In this document: positions 25,841 to 34,216 of the stretch, piece by piece | How positions within the stretch are numbered: the stretch's first letter is position 1 | How the letters are laid out: every line of letters starts with the position of its first letter | Assembly: GCF_032334255.1 (NCBI RefSeq) | Contig: NZ_JAUHMF010000001.1 | Coordinates: 1,054,001 to 1,118,000, forward strand | Source of the DNA: Thermanaerothrix solaris | GTDB lineage: Bacteria; Chloroflexota; Anaerolineae; Anaerolineales; Anaerolineaceae | Direction: 5' to 3' | DNA length: 64,000 bases | Translations under genes and position numbers: made by a program | The notes under the pieces: model-generated | The model's database searches: none | Seen by the model: the letters and a program-made list of their open reading frames with translations, nothing else | Told to the model about the DNA's origin: nothing

Positions 25841-26812
25841 CTAAACTTCGCTAGTGGACTTCACAAAATCCACAACCTCATCCAGGTAAGCAAAGGCCAA
25901 TGCCGTCACCGTATCGGCTGCCCCATAATAAATTGCTAAACGACCTGTGGGGGGATCATAGAGCGTTGCACAAGGAAAAACCACATTGGGCACATCGCCC
26001 ACACACTCATAAAGGGTCTGCGGGGACATCAAATAGGGACCTCCCCGTGCAATGACTTTCCAGGGTTGATCGAGATCAAGCAACGCCGCACCAAAGGAAT
26101 AAACAAAACCATTGCACGAAGTAAGCACCCCATGATAGAAAAGCAACCAACCCTCACGGGTTTCAATTGGGATTGGACCAGCACCGATTTTTGTGCTTTG
26201 CCATCCCCCTTTGGGGCTCATCACAAAGCGATGCTGCCCCCAATGGATCAGATCTGGGCTTTGACTGATAAAAATATCTCCAAAGGGCGTGTGTCCACGG
26301 TCACTTGGGCGGCTCAGCATCATGTAGTAACCGTTGATTTTGCGCGGGAAGAGCACCCCGTTGCGGTTATAAGGGAGAAAAGCGTTCTCCAAGAAGTAAA
26401 AAGTCTCAAAATCAAACGTGTATCCCACACCAATTGTGGGGCCATGATACCCGTTGCACCACGTGATGTAATAACGATCTTCCAACCACACTACGCGCGG
26501 GTCATAACGATGTTCGAAATGGGCTAGTTCCGCATCCTTATATTGCCAGATGATCGGGTCATCATCCAGTTGCCACCGAATGCCGTCCTCACTAAAGCCG
26601 CGATGTAAATTCATCTCGCGTTTTTTGTTATCACATCGGAACACCCCTGCAAAACGACCCTTGAAGGGCACAACGGCGCTGTTGAAGATGCTGTTAGAAG
26701 AAGGAATAAGATTACGGGGAATAATGGGGTTGCCGCTGTAACGCCAAACAACATCCGAGCACCCGGCGGGACGATCTTCCCAGGGTATGTTAGGCAAAGC
26801 AGATGTAGTCAT
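25841..26812 (-). CDS. GH130 family glycoside phosphorylase
   Basis: A 323-residue five-bladed beta-propeller enzyme. Seen: 'YSGNPIIPRN' near the N-terminus, 'FAGVFRCD', 'AHFEHRYDPRVVWLEDRYYITW' and the C-terminal 'LAIYYGAADTVTALAF', all GH130 hallmarks. Known members phosphorolyse beta-1,4- or beta-1,2-mannosides (or mannosyl-GlcNAc) to alpha-mannose-1-phosphate. The start overlaps the LacI gene stop as ATGA, so the two are translationally coupled. The neighbouring oligosaccharide-type ABC importer fits uptake of mannosides. The exact linkage cannot be read. Confidence 0.9.
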   Translation of the reverse strand: MTTSALPNIPWEDRPAGCSDVVWRYSGNPIIPRNLIPSSNSIFNSAVVPFKGRFAGVFRCDNKKREMNLHRGFSEDGIRWQLDDDPIIWQYKDAELAHFEHRYDPRVVWLEDRYYITWCNGYHGPTIGVGYTFDFETFYFLENAFLPYNRNGVLFPRKINGYYMMLSRPSDRGHTPFGDIFISQSPDLIHWGQHRFVMSPKGGWQSTKIGAGPIPIETREGWLLFYHGVLTSCNGFVYSFGAALLDLDQPWKVIARGGPYLMSPQTLYECVGDVPNVVFPCATLYDPPTGRLAIYYGAADTVTALAFAYLDEVVDFVKSTSEV

Positions 26813-27864
26813 GGCTTGATCATCTCCTTGTGCATGGTTATTGTCGTCACCGATTCCCGTTCCACCAGAAACGGATGAATAAGCAAGGTCATCCGCGCCG
26901 CATCGGGGTATTGGCGTCGCAGTTCCACCAATTCCACTGCAGCCCGTCCCATGGCTAATGTATCTACGTGTAAGGTGGTCAGCGTTGGATGGGTGTGGGT
27001 AGCAATATACGTATCGTCATAGCCGACCACCGAAAGGTCTTCCGGCACGCGTCGTCCCAGGCTTTGAGCCGCCCGAACGGCAGCATTGGCTACTTCATCA
27101 TTAAGACAGAAAAGAGCCGAAATCTGGGGGTGAGCCTTGAGCAGCGCAATAGTTTCATCATACCCCCGCGAGCGGCTGATATTGAAATTAGCGATGTAGG
27201 TGTGCGAAATTCCGTGTTCTTTGAGCGCGCGTAGATAACCATTGCGGCGATCCCGCAAACTGGGATAGCACCGCTCTTCCCCACCAATCAACCCAATATG
27301 CTGATGCCCACAATTCAGCAAAAATTCCACTGCCTGATAGGCCGCGCGAAAATTATCCGAGAGCACGGCATCGAATTCTTCACGAACCGCATAACTATCC
27401 ACTAGCACGACCGGGCCAGTATATTGAGCCAATAGTTCCATAAAAGCCGCGTTCACAAAGACCCCAACCAGAAGAAGACCGTCGGGATTTCCGCTAAGCC
27501 ATTGGGAGGAAATTTCCAGGGGTTGGTTATTTTCATCTACCGGCAACGAAGCAAACAACAAATTGATCCCTTTGTGGCGACAAGCCTCCTCAATTCCCAA
27601 AATCACCTTGGAATAAAACGGATTTGCCTGTGGGGCTAAGTCTGGATCTAATTTAACCAGCATACGCAGGGTAGAAAGAGGGGATTCGCGATCTTTGAGA
27701 GAAGAAGAGTTGATCGGATATCCCAATTCCGCCGCCACTGCCAGCACTCGTTCACGCGTTTTCTGAGCCACACCGGGGCGATTATTCAAAACCAGAGAAA
27801 CGGTGGAAACCGAAACACCGCAACGATGAGCAATCTCCGCAATTTTCACTCTTTTGGTCATCAT
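26809..27864 (-). CDS. LacI-family regulator of the GH130 unit
   Basis: About 351 residues. The N-terminal HTH 'KIAEIAHRCGVSVSTVSLVLNNRPGVAQ' is followed by a periplasmic-binding-protein-like effector domain (65-345; 'INLLFASLPVDENNQPLE', 'VVGYDDTYIATHTHPTLTTLHVD'). The start is placed at the ATG pair 27864/27861, because a promoter and a palindrome lie in the upstream extension of the frame. No clear Shine-Dalgarno is seen. It is co-transcribed with GH130 and probably autoregulated through 27878-27895. Confidence 0.9.
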   Translation of the reverse strand: MMTKRVKIAEIAHRCGVSVSTVSLVLNNRPGVAQKTRERVLAVAAELGYPINSSSLKDRESPLSTLRMLVKLDPDLAPQANPFYSKVILGIEEACRHKGINLLFASLPVDENNQPLEISSQWLSGNPDGLLLVGVFVNAAFMELLAQYTGPVVLVDSYAVREEFDAVLSDNFRAAYQAVEFLLNCGHQHIGLIGGEERCYPSLRDRRNGYLRALKEHGISHTYIANFNISRSRGYDETIALLKAHPQISALFCLNDEVANAAVRAAQSLGRRVPEDLSVVGYDDTYIATHTHPTLTTLHVDTLAMGRAAVELVELRRQYPDAARMTLLIHPFLVERESVTTITMHKEMIKP

Positions 27865-27877
27865 CGAGTCAGGCTCT

Positions 27878-27895
27878 AAAACATTTAAATGTTTT
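27878..27895 (-). promoter_or_regulatory. Perfect 18-bp palindrome, likely LacI operator
   Basis: AAAACATTTAAATGTTTT is fully symmetric and sits at the predicted +1 to +18 of the minus-strand promoter. It lacks the central CG common in LacI operators, so the binder is inferred. Confidence 0.55.
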
Positions 27896-27901
27896 TTTAT
27901 G

Positions 27902-27929
27902 ATTTTATTCACAATGCGCCTAAAGTCAA
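27902..27929 (-). promoter_or_regulatory. Promoter of the LacI-GH130 unit
   Basis: Minus strand: TTGACT (27929-27924), 16-nt spacer, TAAAAT (27907-27902). Confidence 0.7.
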
Positions 27930-28160
27930 GCCGTATATCCATAAAATTTTTCCAAAATATTTAATATTTCGAAAATTACCCCTCGCTATTACAAAAAATC
28001 CTATCCCATTTTTCATCTTCCCCTTCCTGGTAATCCAATTTACCCCTTAATACCCGAAGATTTGAGGCCATCTTAACCCTGGAAGCCCAATTTATTCCCC
28101 TCCCTGCCCCTAGAACAGCGTAACTAAAATTTTAATTTATCAATTTTTAGTCTAACCCAA

Positions 28161-28189
28161 TTGACTTTTGTTCACAATTTTTCTATAAT
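28161..28189 (+). promoter_or_regulatory. Promoter of the plus-strand LacI gene
   Basis: TTGACT (28161-28166), 17-nt spacer, TATAAT (28184-28189). The operator at 28199 covers the start region. Confidence 0.85.
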
Positions 28190-28198
28190 GAAATAAAT

Positions 28199-28212
28199 TG
28201 GGAGCGCTTCCA
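28199..28212 (+). promoter_or_regulatory. LacI-type operator 1
   Basis: TGGGAGCGCTTCCA is a near-palindrome with a central CG, typical of LacI-family operators. It lies at about +3 of the promoter, so bound repressor should block the regulator's own gene. A second copy at 29317 matches 12 of 14 bases. Confidence 0.8.
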
Positions 28213-28260
28213 AAACCATCTTGCCCTGGCGCCCCCGGTATCACCAACCACAGGCCAACC

Positions 28261-29292
28261 ATGTCCAACCTGACCCTGGAAGATATTGCCCGCCAAGCCG
28301 GTGTTTCACGTTCCACCGTCTCACGCGTCCTCAACGATCATCCTAATGTACGCGAGGAAGTACGGCGGCGCGTCCTAGACGTTATTCGCCAAACCGGCTA
28401 TCATCCAAATGCGGCTGCGCGTACATTAGCTTCTCAGCGCTCTTTAATGCTGGGCTTGGTGCTACCGCGGAGTGTTAGTTCAATCTTTAGTGACCCTTAC
28501 TTTCCGCGCCTAACCCAGGGGATTGCCCAGGCGTGTAATCACTATAATTACACCCTCGCCCTCTTCTTAGTGAGTAGCGCCGAGGACGAAGCCAAAATTT
28601 ACCCGCGCATCTCGCGGCGCGGGCTGTTGGATGGCATCTTGCTTCAATCCGGCCAAATTGGGGATCAACTAATGGACCGTTTGCTGGCCTCAAACATTCC
28701 ACTGGTGGTGATCGGCCGTCCCTTCAACCCCGATGGAGTCAGTTACATTGATGTAGATAACGTCAATGCCGCTTACAATGCTGTCAGTCATCTCATTCGC
28801 CTGGGGTACCAGCGTATTGCGACCATTGCCGGACCTGACAACTCGACTGTTAGCATAGATCGCAAAGAAGGTTATGCCCGAGCATTGCAAGAACGCGGGC
28901 GAAAAATAGATCCTTCCCTGATCGTCGAGGGGGATTTCACCGAGGCAGGGGGCTATTATGCCATGCAAAGCCTGCTCCCAGCACGACCGGATGCCGTCTT
29001 TGCTGCCTCAGACGCTATGGCAATCGGTGCAATGCGCGCCATTCACGAAGCCGGCCTGCGCATCCCAGAGGATATTGCCGTGGTTGGCTTTGACGATTTA
29101 CCCTTTGCGGCGACTGCTACGCCCCCTCTTACTACCATACGCCAGCCCATTGCACCATTGGGATTTAAAGCCGTTGAAATTTTGCTCGATTTAATTGAAA
29201 ACGGCGCTCAACCACCACGGCGAGTCATTATGGATACCGAACTGGTAGTGCGTGATTCATGCGGCGCCCTCAAACGCCGTAGTCCGGGGTAA
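28261..29292 (+). CDS. LacI-family regulator of the sugar ABC operon
   Basis: A 343-residue regulator. HTH 'TLEDIARQAGVSRSTVSRVLNDHP' at residues 4-28, then the effector-binding core ('GLVLPRSVSSIFSDPYFPRL', 'ASDAMAIGAMRAIHEAGL', 'IAVVGFDDLPFA'). The ATG at 28261 is chosen because the HTH begins there and the promoter and operator lie upstream. Operators before this gene and before the binding-protein gene indicate autoregulation and control of the ABC importer. The effector is probably an imported oligosaccharide or its product. Confidence 0.93.
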   Translation: MSNLTLEDIARQAGVSRSTVSRVLNDHPNVREEVRRRVLDVIRQTGYHPNAAARTLASQRSLMLGLVLPRSVSSIFSDPYFPRLTQGIAQACNHYNYTLALFLVSSAEDEAKIYPRISRRGLLDGILLQSGQIGDQLMDRLLASNIPLVVIGRPFNPDGVSYIDVDNVNAAYNAVSHLIRLGYQRIATIAGPDNSTVSIDRKEGYARALQERGRKIDPSLIVEGDFTEAGGYYAMQSLLPARPDAVFAASDAMAIGAMRAIHEAGLRIPEDIAVVGFDDLPFAATATPPLTTIRQPIAPLGFKAVEILLDLIENGAQPPRRVIMDTELVVRDSCGALKRRSPG

Positions 29293-29316
29293 ATGATGAA
29301 ATTTCTTGCCTCAAAC

Positions 29317-29330
29317 TGGGAGCGCTCTCA
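29317..29330 (+). promoter_or_regulatory. LacI-type operator 2, before the ABC importer
   Basis: TGGGAGCGCTCTCA, central CG, 12 of 14 bases identical to operator 1. It lies 146 nt before the binding-protein start. A matching promoter is not obvious in 29293-29475. Confidence 0.75.
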
Positions 29331-29475
29331 AAAAGCGACGTATCTTCAAAAAATTTTAGAGGAGGTGATTAGCCAGGAGGAGATGTTCATCACGAGAAGT
29401 CCATAAAATTTTCCATACTTCATCTCAATCCAAATCCCTATATGTTCGTGAATTGGAAGAAAGGAGAAAGGAACC

Positions 29476-31278
29476 ATGCGTAAGCTTGCCCTATCTGTCT
29501 TCACTGTGCTGATCCTGGCCAGCCTGCTTCTGGCGGCTTGTGGACCAGCAGCCACCCCCACCCCCGAGAAGATCATTGAAACCGTGGAGGTTGAGAAAAC
29601 CGTCATTCAAACCCAGGTCGTTGAGGTAACACCCACAGGCCAAGCCGCCCCAACTACCTACCCCCGCAATGAAACCATCTACGTTAGCGGCGCCGCCTGG
29701 GGGCCCCCCTCCACCTGGAACCCCTTCCAGCCGGGAATGTTGGCCAACGCCACCGGGACCATTGGGTTCGTCTATGAGTTCCTGTTCAACTACGACCCTC
29801 TGACGGATAAGTTCATCCCCTGGCTGGCCGAAAAAGGCGAGTGGACCGACCCCACCACTTATGAAGTTACCCTGCGCAAAGACCTCACGTGGAGTGATGG
29901 TCAGCCCTTGACCGCCGAAGATGTCAAGTTCACATTGGAATTGGGTAAGAAATATCCCGCCCTGTGGTTCTCCCCACTTTGGACCAATACCGGTTTGACT
30001 GATGTCACCATTGTGAATGACACCACGCTCAAGTTGACCTTCAAAGACCCGCTCTACCAGGAATGGGATAACTACCTCTTTAACCTGCCCATCGTTCCCA
30101 AACACCTGTGGGAGAATCGCACTGAAGAAGAAATTACCACCGGTGCGAATGAAAAGCCAGTTGGTTCCGGCGCCTATCTGTACCTCACCCACGCCGAGGA
30201 TCGCAACGTCTGGGTACGTAACGAGAACTGGTGGGGAATCCCCATCTTCGGCAAACCGGCACCCAAATACATTGTGGACATTCGCGTGTCGAGCAACAAC
30301 GTTGCCCTGGGCATGGTTGTCAAGGGCGAACTGGACCTGAGCAACAACTTCCTCCCCGGCATCGCCACCCTGGCCGAGAAGGGCTACGTCAAGACCTTCT
30401 ATGAAAAAGCCCCCTATATGCTCTCGGCCAACACCGCGGTGCTCTTCCTGAACACCAACAAGAAACCCATGGATGACCCGAAGTTCCGCCGCGCCCTTGC
30501 CTTCGCGATTGACGTGCCCTCCATCGTTAACGTGGCTTACGCTAACCTGGTCAAGGCCGCCAGCCCCTCAGGTTTGCTCCCTACAATGAGCAAATATGAG
30601 GATCAGGAGGTCATCGCCCGCCTGGGTTACACCTTCGACACCGCCAAAGCCAAGCAAATGCTGGCCGATGCCGGTTACAAGGACGTCAATGGCGATGGAT
30701 TCGTGGAAGCACCGGACGGCTCCAAGATTGAACTCCAGGTAACCTGCCCGAACGGGTGGACCGACTGGATGGCCGCCATTGACATTATCGCCTCCAGCGC
30801 GCAGGCCGCCGGGATCAATATTCAGGCTGCCTACCCCGATTACGGTGCATGGAACACCGCTCTGCAAGGTGGCACCTTTGACATGACCCTCAATAACTGG
30901 GCTCAGATGAGCAACACCCCCTGGACGCTCTACAACTTGCTCTTCCGGCACCCAATCCAGGAGCAGATGCAATCCGGCAACTTTGGGCGCTATGTTAATC
31001 AGCAAATGTTCGATCTGGTAGATGCACTAGCCCGAGTGCCAACCACAGATGAAGCCGGAATGAAAGCCGCGACCAGCAAAATCCAGGAACTCATGCTTAC
31101 CGAGATGCCCGTAATTCCGCTGTGGTATAACGGCCTATGGGCACAGTGGACGGAAACCACCTGGACCAACTGGCCCAATGAGAAGAACCCGGTCTCACTG
31201 CCTACCACCTGGTCCGGTTACTGGCAGATGGGCGGTCTGCAAACCCTGATCAACCTGAAGCCGGTGGCGCAACCTTAA
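29476..31278 (+). CDS. Family-5 ABC substrate-binding lipoprotein
   Basis: A 600-residue solute-binding protein of SBP family 5 (DppA/OppA fold). The lipobox 'LLLAAC' sets the acylated Cys at about residue 21; a Thr/Val/Glu linker follows. Family features include 'YEFLFNYDPLTDKFIPWLAE', 'YEVTLRKDLTWSDGQPLTAEDVKF' and 'FRRALAFAIDVPSIV'. Family 5 carries peptides but in Thermotogae and Chloroflexi also beta-oligosaccharides. With a LacI regulator and GH130 next door, a beta-mannoside or related sugar is likelier than a peptide. A strong AGGAGAAAGG site precedes the ATG. Confidence 0.9.
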   Translation: MRKLALSVFTVLILASLLLAACGPAATPTPEKIIETVEVEKTVIQTQVVEVTPTGQAAPTTYPRNETIYVSGAAWGPPSTWNPFQPGMLANATGTIGFVYEFLFNYDPLTDKFIPWLAEKGEWTDPTTYEVTLRKDLTWSDGQPLTAEDVKFTLELGKKYPALWFSPLWTNTGLTDVTIVNDTTLKLTFKDPLYQEWDNYLFNLPIVPKHLWENRTEEEITTGANEKPVGSGAYLYLTHAEDRNVWVRNENWWGIPIFGKPAPKYIVDIRVSSNNVALGMVVKGELDLSNNFLPGIATLAEKGYVKTFYEKAPYMLSANTAVLFLNTNKKPMDDPKFRRALAFAIDVPSIVNVAYANLVKAASPSGLLPTMSKYEDQEVIARLGYTFDTAKAKQMLADAGYKDVNGDGFVEAPDGSKIELQVTCPNGWTDWMAAIDIIASSAQAAGINIQAAYPDYGAWNTALQGGTFDMTLNNWAQMSNTPWTLYNLLFRHPIQEQMQSGNFGRYVNQQMFDLVDALARVPTTDEAGMKAATSKIQELMLTEMPVIPLWYNGLWAQWTETTWTNWPNEKNPVSLPTTWSGYWQMGGLQTLINLKPVAQP

Positions 31279-31292
31279 ACTAAAGCGCCCGC

Positions 31293-31329
31293 GGGATGCC
31301 GCTTCCCGGAGTATGGGAAGCGGCATCCC
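31293..31329 (+). promoter_or_regulatory. Strong intercistronic stem-loop
   Basis: A perfect 15-bp stem (31293-31307 with 31315-31329) and 7-nt loop lies 14 nt after the binding-protein stop. No T-run follows. The likely role is 3' protection of the binding-protein mRNA or partial attenuation, so that the binding protein exceeds the permeases. Confidence 0.75.
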
Positions 31330-31403
31330 AACCTAATGTTTTTACCTCAAAACCATTTTTACCCACTAAAATTTTTTTACCCTCACTCCCCCAGGAGCCC
31401 GTC

Positions 31404-32402
31404 ATGCGACGGTATTTGACGCGTAAAATCCTGATTTATATTCTGACTTTTTTTCTCGCGGTGACAATTGATTGGCTCATTCCACGCTTCATGCCTGGTG
31501 ATCCGATTCGAAACATGTTGGCGCGCGTCTCAGTGGCTTCCAATGCCTCAGCCATCCAGATGATGTATGACTATTATGCGCGCCTGTTTGGGCTTGATCT
31601 CCCCTTGTGGCAACAATATCTCAATTTTTGGAAAGCGCTATTCCAGGGCAACCTGGGCATTAGCACGTATCTTTTCCCCACCCCGGTCATTGATGTTCTA
31701 AAGCGTGCGGTGCCTTATGACGTGTTCCTACTTGTTCCATCCATCCTTTTGGGGTGGTATGCGGGCAATCATTTTGGGGCTATTGCGGCACGCTCTAAGC
31801 GCCTGGATAATTTCATCCTTCCCCTTAGTTACATCTTGACAGCCACGCCCTATATGTGGCTGGGCATTCTATTGGCCTGGTTTTTTGGGATTGTCCTGGG
31901 ATGGTTCCCCATTGCTGGAGCCTATAGTTTCTCCTTACGCCCAACCTGGTCTTGGGGTTTTCTACTTGATTTGCTTCACCACTGGTTCCTCCCGTTTGCT
32001 TCTCTCTTTATAATCGAATTTGGGGGATGGGCTATCGGTATGCGTAATATGATCATTTATGAATTAGAGGCTGAATACTCACGTTATTTGACCGCCTTGG
32101 GAGCCCCCAAGCGTCTGATCCGCAAATATGCGTTCGACAATGCGATCCTGCCCCAAATTACCGGCTTAGCGCTTAAGTTGGGGGTGATTGTGGCAGGCGC
32201 CTTGGTCACCGAAGTGGTTTTCTCCTATCCAGGAATCGGTTATCTCCTCCTGGCCGCGATTCAAAATCAGGATTACTTCCTGATCCAGGGCTGTTTTCTC
32301 TTTATTATCCTTGGCGTCTTAATGGCTAATTTTATGATTGATATCGCCTATCTCGTAGTTGACCCGCGAACACGTAGGGGCATGGTGGGAGAGTCGGCAT
32401 GA
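31404..32402 (+). CDS. ABC importer permease 1, DppB type
   Basis: A 332-residue permease starting MRRYLTRKILIYILTFF with about six helices. 'PGDPIRNML' after the first helix and the cytoplasmic loop 'EYSRYLTALGAPKRLIRKYAF' with 'VFSYPGIGYLLLAAIQNQDY' mark the OppB/DppB class. The ATG at 31404 follows AGGAG by 7 nt. The next gene overlaps by ATGA. Confidence 0.92.
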   Translation: MRRYLTRKILIYILTFFLAVTIDWLIPRFMPGDPIRNMLARVSVASNASAIQMMYDYYARLFGLDLPLWQQYLNFWKALFQGNLGISTYLFPTPVIDVLKRAVPYDVFLLVPSILLGWYAGNHFGAIAARSKRLDNFILPLSYILTATPYMWLGILLAWFFGIVLGWFPIAGAYSFSLRPTWSWGFLLDLLHHWFLPFASLFIIEFGGWAIGMRNMIIYELEAEYSRYLTALGAPKRLIRKYAFDNAILPQITGLALKLGVIVAGALVTEVVFSYPGIGYLLLAAIQNQDYFLIQGCFLFIILGVLMANFMIDIAYLVVDPRTRRGMVGESA

Positions 32403-33250
32403 TTAAGCGGAGCGAGCTCCTCTATTTCACATTGCGCAACAAAAAACTGGTCATCGGGAGCACGATTATCCTGGCATTCCTGCTCTTGGCATTGATTGGA
32501 CCAACCTTTGCCCGATACCAGCCCATGGACTATGCCAGCCCACTAGGTGCTGAGCCCCCTTCCGCAAAATACTGGTTTGGCACGACCTTTTTCGGGCAAG
32601 ATGTCTTCTCACAGTTCGTTCATGGCCTACGGGCCACATTTATCGTTGGCCTGCTGGGGGGTGGTCTGGGCACCCTGATGGGCATGCTTATCGGCTTCAC
32701 CGCCGGTTATCGCGGTGGAATCCTCGATGAGATCCTTAATGCCTTCACTAACATCGTGCTTGTAATTCCTACCCTGGCTGTTCTGCTGATTATTGCCGCC
32801 TATTTACAAGTACGCAGTCTGCTCATGGAATGTCTGTTCATCGGGTTAACGGCTTGGCCTTGGGCAGCTCGTGCCATTCGGGCGCAAACGTTCTCCCTCC
32901 GCTCCCGCGATTTCGTAGATCTGGCCCGATTGAGCGGCATGACTTCTCTAAAGATCATTCGCGATGAGATTGCGCCCAATATGATGTCCTATTTGGTGCT
33001 AGTCTTCATCCTGCAATTTGGAGGGGCTATTCTCACCGCTGCCACCTTGGACTTTATCGGCCTGGGTCCAACCAACACGATCTCCCTGGGGCTGATGATG
33101 CAATATGCCGTCCTGTGGGGTGCCTTGCCCCTGGGAATGTGGTGGTGGTTTATTCCTCCTGGCTTGGCGATTACAGCTATCGTCGGAGCCCTTTACAGTA
33201 TGAACGTGGGACTGGACGAAATCTTTAATCCCAAATTACGTGAGATGTAA
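32399..33250 (+). CDS. ABC importer permease 2, DppC type
   Basis: A 283-residue partner permease. 'GTTFFGQDVFSQFVHGLRATFIVG' and 'RSRDFVDLARLSGMTSLKIIRDEIAPN' are DppC/OppC hallmarks; six helices are visible. It is translationally coupled to both neighbours (ATGA overlap upstream, 3-nt gap downstream). Confidence 0.92.
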   Translation: MIKRSELLYFTLRNKKLVIGSTIILAFLLLALIGPTFARYQPMDYASPLGAEPPSAKYWFGTTFFGQDVFSQFVHGLRATFIVGLLGGGLGTLMGMLIGFTAGYRGGILDEILNAFTNIVLVIPTLAVLLIIAAYLQVRSLLMECLFIGLTAWPWAARAIRAQTFSLRSRDFVDLARLSGMTSLKIIRDEIAPNMMSYLVLVFILQFGGAILTAATLDFIGLGPTNTISLGLMMQYAVLWGALPLGMWWWFIPPGLAITAIVGALYSMNVGLDEIFNPKLREM

Positions 33251-33253
33251 ACC

Positions 33254-34216
33254 ATGGCTTTAAACGTTGAAAATTTGACAGTTTACTACCAAACCCTGCG
33301 TGGGGATGTTCACGCGCTAGAACACGCAACGTTCCAGATCACCGACGGCGAAATCATGGGTTTAGCGGGCGAGTCGGGGTGCGGTAAGACAACCTTGGGG
33401 CACAGTTTGATTGTGCTCTTTCCACCGATGAAATATATCACTGGGCGTGTGCTACTGGATGGGGAAGAGTTACCTATCTGGGACGCCGAAAAGATGAACG
33501 CCTACCGATTCCGTAAAGTTTCTCTGATCCCCCAGTATGCCATGAATGCAATGAACCCCATCCGCAAGATTGGGAAAATGACCCAGGAATTGCTCGAATC
33601 GCGAGGGGTAGATTTCAAAGAAGTTCTACCGGAGTTGAAACGGCGGCTAGATCTCGTCGCCTTACCTCATGATGTCCTCAACATGTACCCCATCGAACTT
33701 TCTGGAGGTATGAAGCAGCGCATGGTCATGGTGATTTCCTCCCTGCTCAACCCCTCTCTTCTTATTGCGGATGAAATTACTTCAGCCCTGGATGTCGCAA
33801 CTCAAAAAGCCGTGGCCGAGATGCTGGTGGAATTCCGCGACCGCCAGTTTGTCAACAACCTAATCGTGATCACACACGACATCTCGGTCTTGTACCAAAT
33901 TGCCGATACCATTCTAATTATGTATGCAGGAGTTCTGGCCGAAAAAGCTCCTACGAAATCTATCATCGAATCTCCGCGTCATCCCTATACGCGATTGCTC
34001 ATCTCATCCTTACCTGAGGTTGGGGTACGCCACGCTGAAAAGCGGTTGCAGGGTATACCGGGTAACCCACCTTTGCTCTTGAACCCACCTTCAGGTTGTC
34101 GCTTTCGTGATCGCTGTCCTCTGGCTTTTGAGCGCTGTCTGGAAGAGCCACCGTTTATAGAAGTAGAGAAAAATCACTTTGTGGCTTGTTGGAAGGAGTT
34201 TGAGCCCCATGCTTAA
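33254..34216 (+). CDS. ABC importer ATPase 1, DppD type
   Basis: A 320-residue ATPase with Walker A 'GESGCGKTTLGHSLI', signature 'ELSGGMKQRMVMVISSLL', Walker B 'LLIADEITSALD', H-loop 'LIVITHDISVLYQIAD', and the C-terminal oligopeptide/dipeptide domain with Cys residues (CRFRDRCPLAFERC) that may bind a 4Fe-4S cluster, as in other DppD proteins. It overlaps the next ATPase by 8 nt. Confidence 0.93.
   Translation: MALNVENLTVYYQTLRGDVHALEHATFQITDGEIMGLAGESGCGKTTLGHSLIVLFPPMKYITGRVLLDGEELPIWDAEKMNAYRFRKVSLIPQYAMNAMNPIRKIGKMTQELLESRGVDFKEVLPELKRRLDLVALPHDVLNMYPIELSGGMKQRMVMVISSLLNPSLLIADEITSALDVATQKAVAEMLVEFRDRQFVNNLIVITHDISVLYQIADTILIMYAGVLAEKAPTKSIIESPRHPYTRLLISSLPEVGVRHAEKRLQGIPGNPPLLLNPPSGCRFRDRCPLAFERCLEEPPFIEVEKNHFVACWKEFEPHA

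Larger units (their letters stand above)
27865..28260. other. Divergent regulatory region between two LacI genes
   Basis: This 396-bp AT-rich stretch has no gene. It holds promoters in both directions (27902-27929 minus, 28161-28189 plus) and a palindrome at each predicted transcription start (27878-27895 and 28199-28212). I see nothing distinctive between about 27930 and 28160. Confidence 0.75.

Noticed and set aside
29491..30192. 233-codon minus-strand frame
   Set aside because: Antisense to the family-5 binding protein gene; Gly/Val-rich shadow without a ribosome site.
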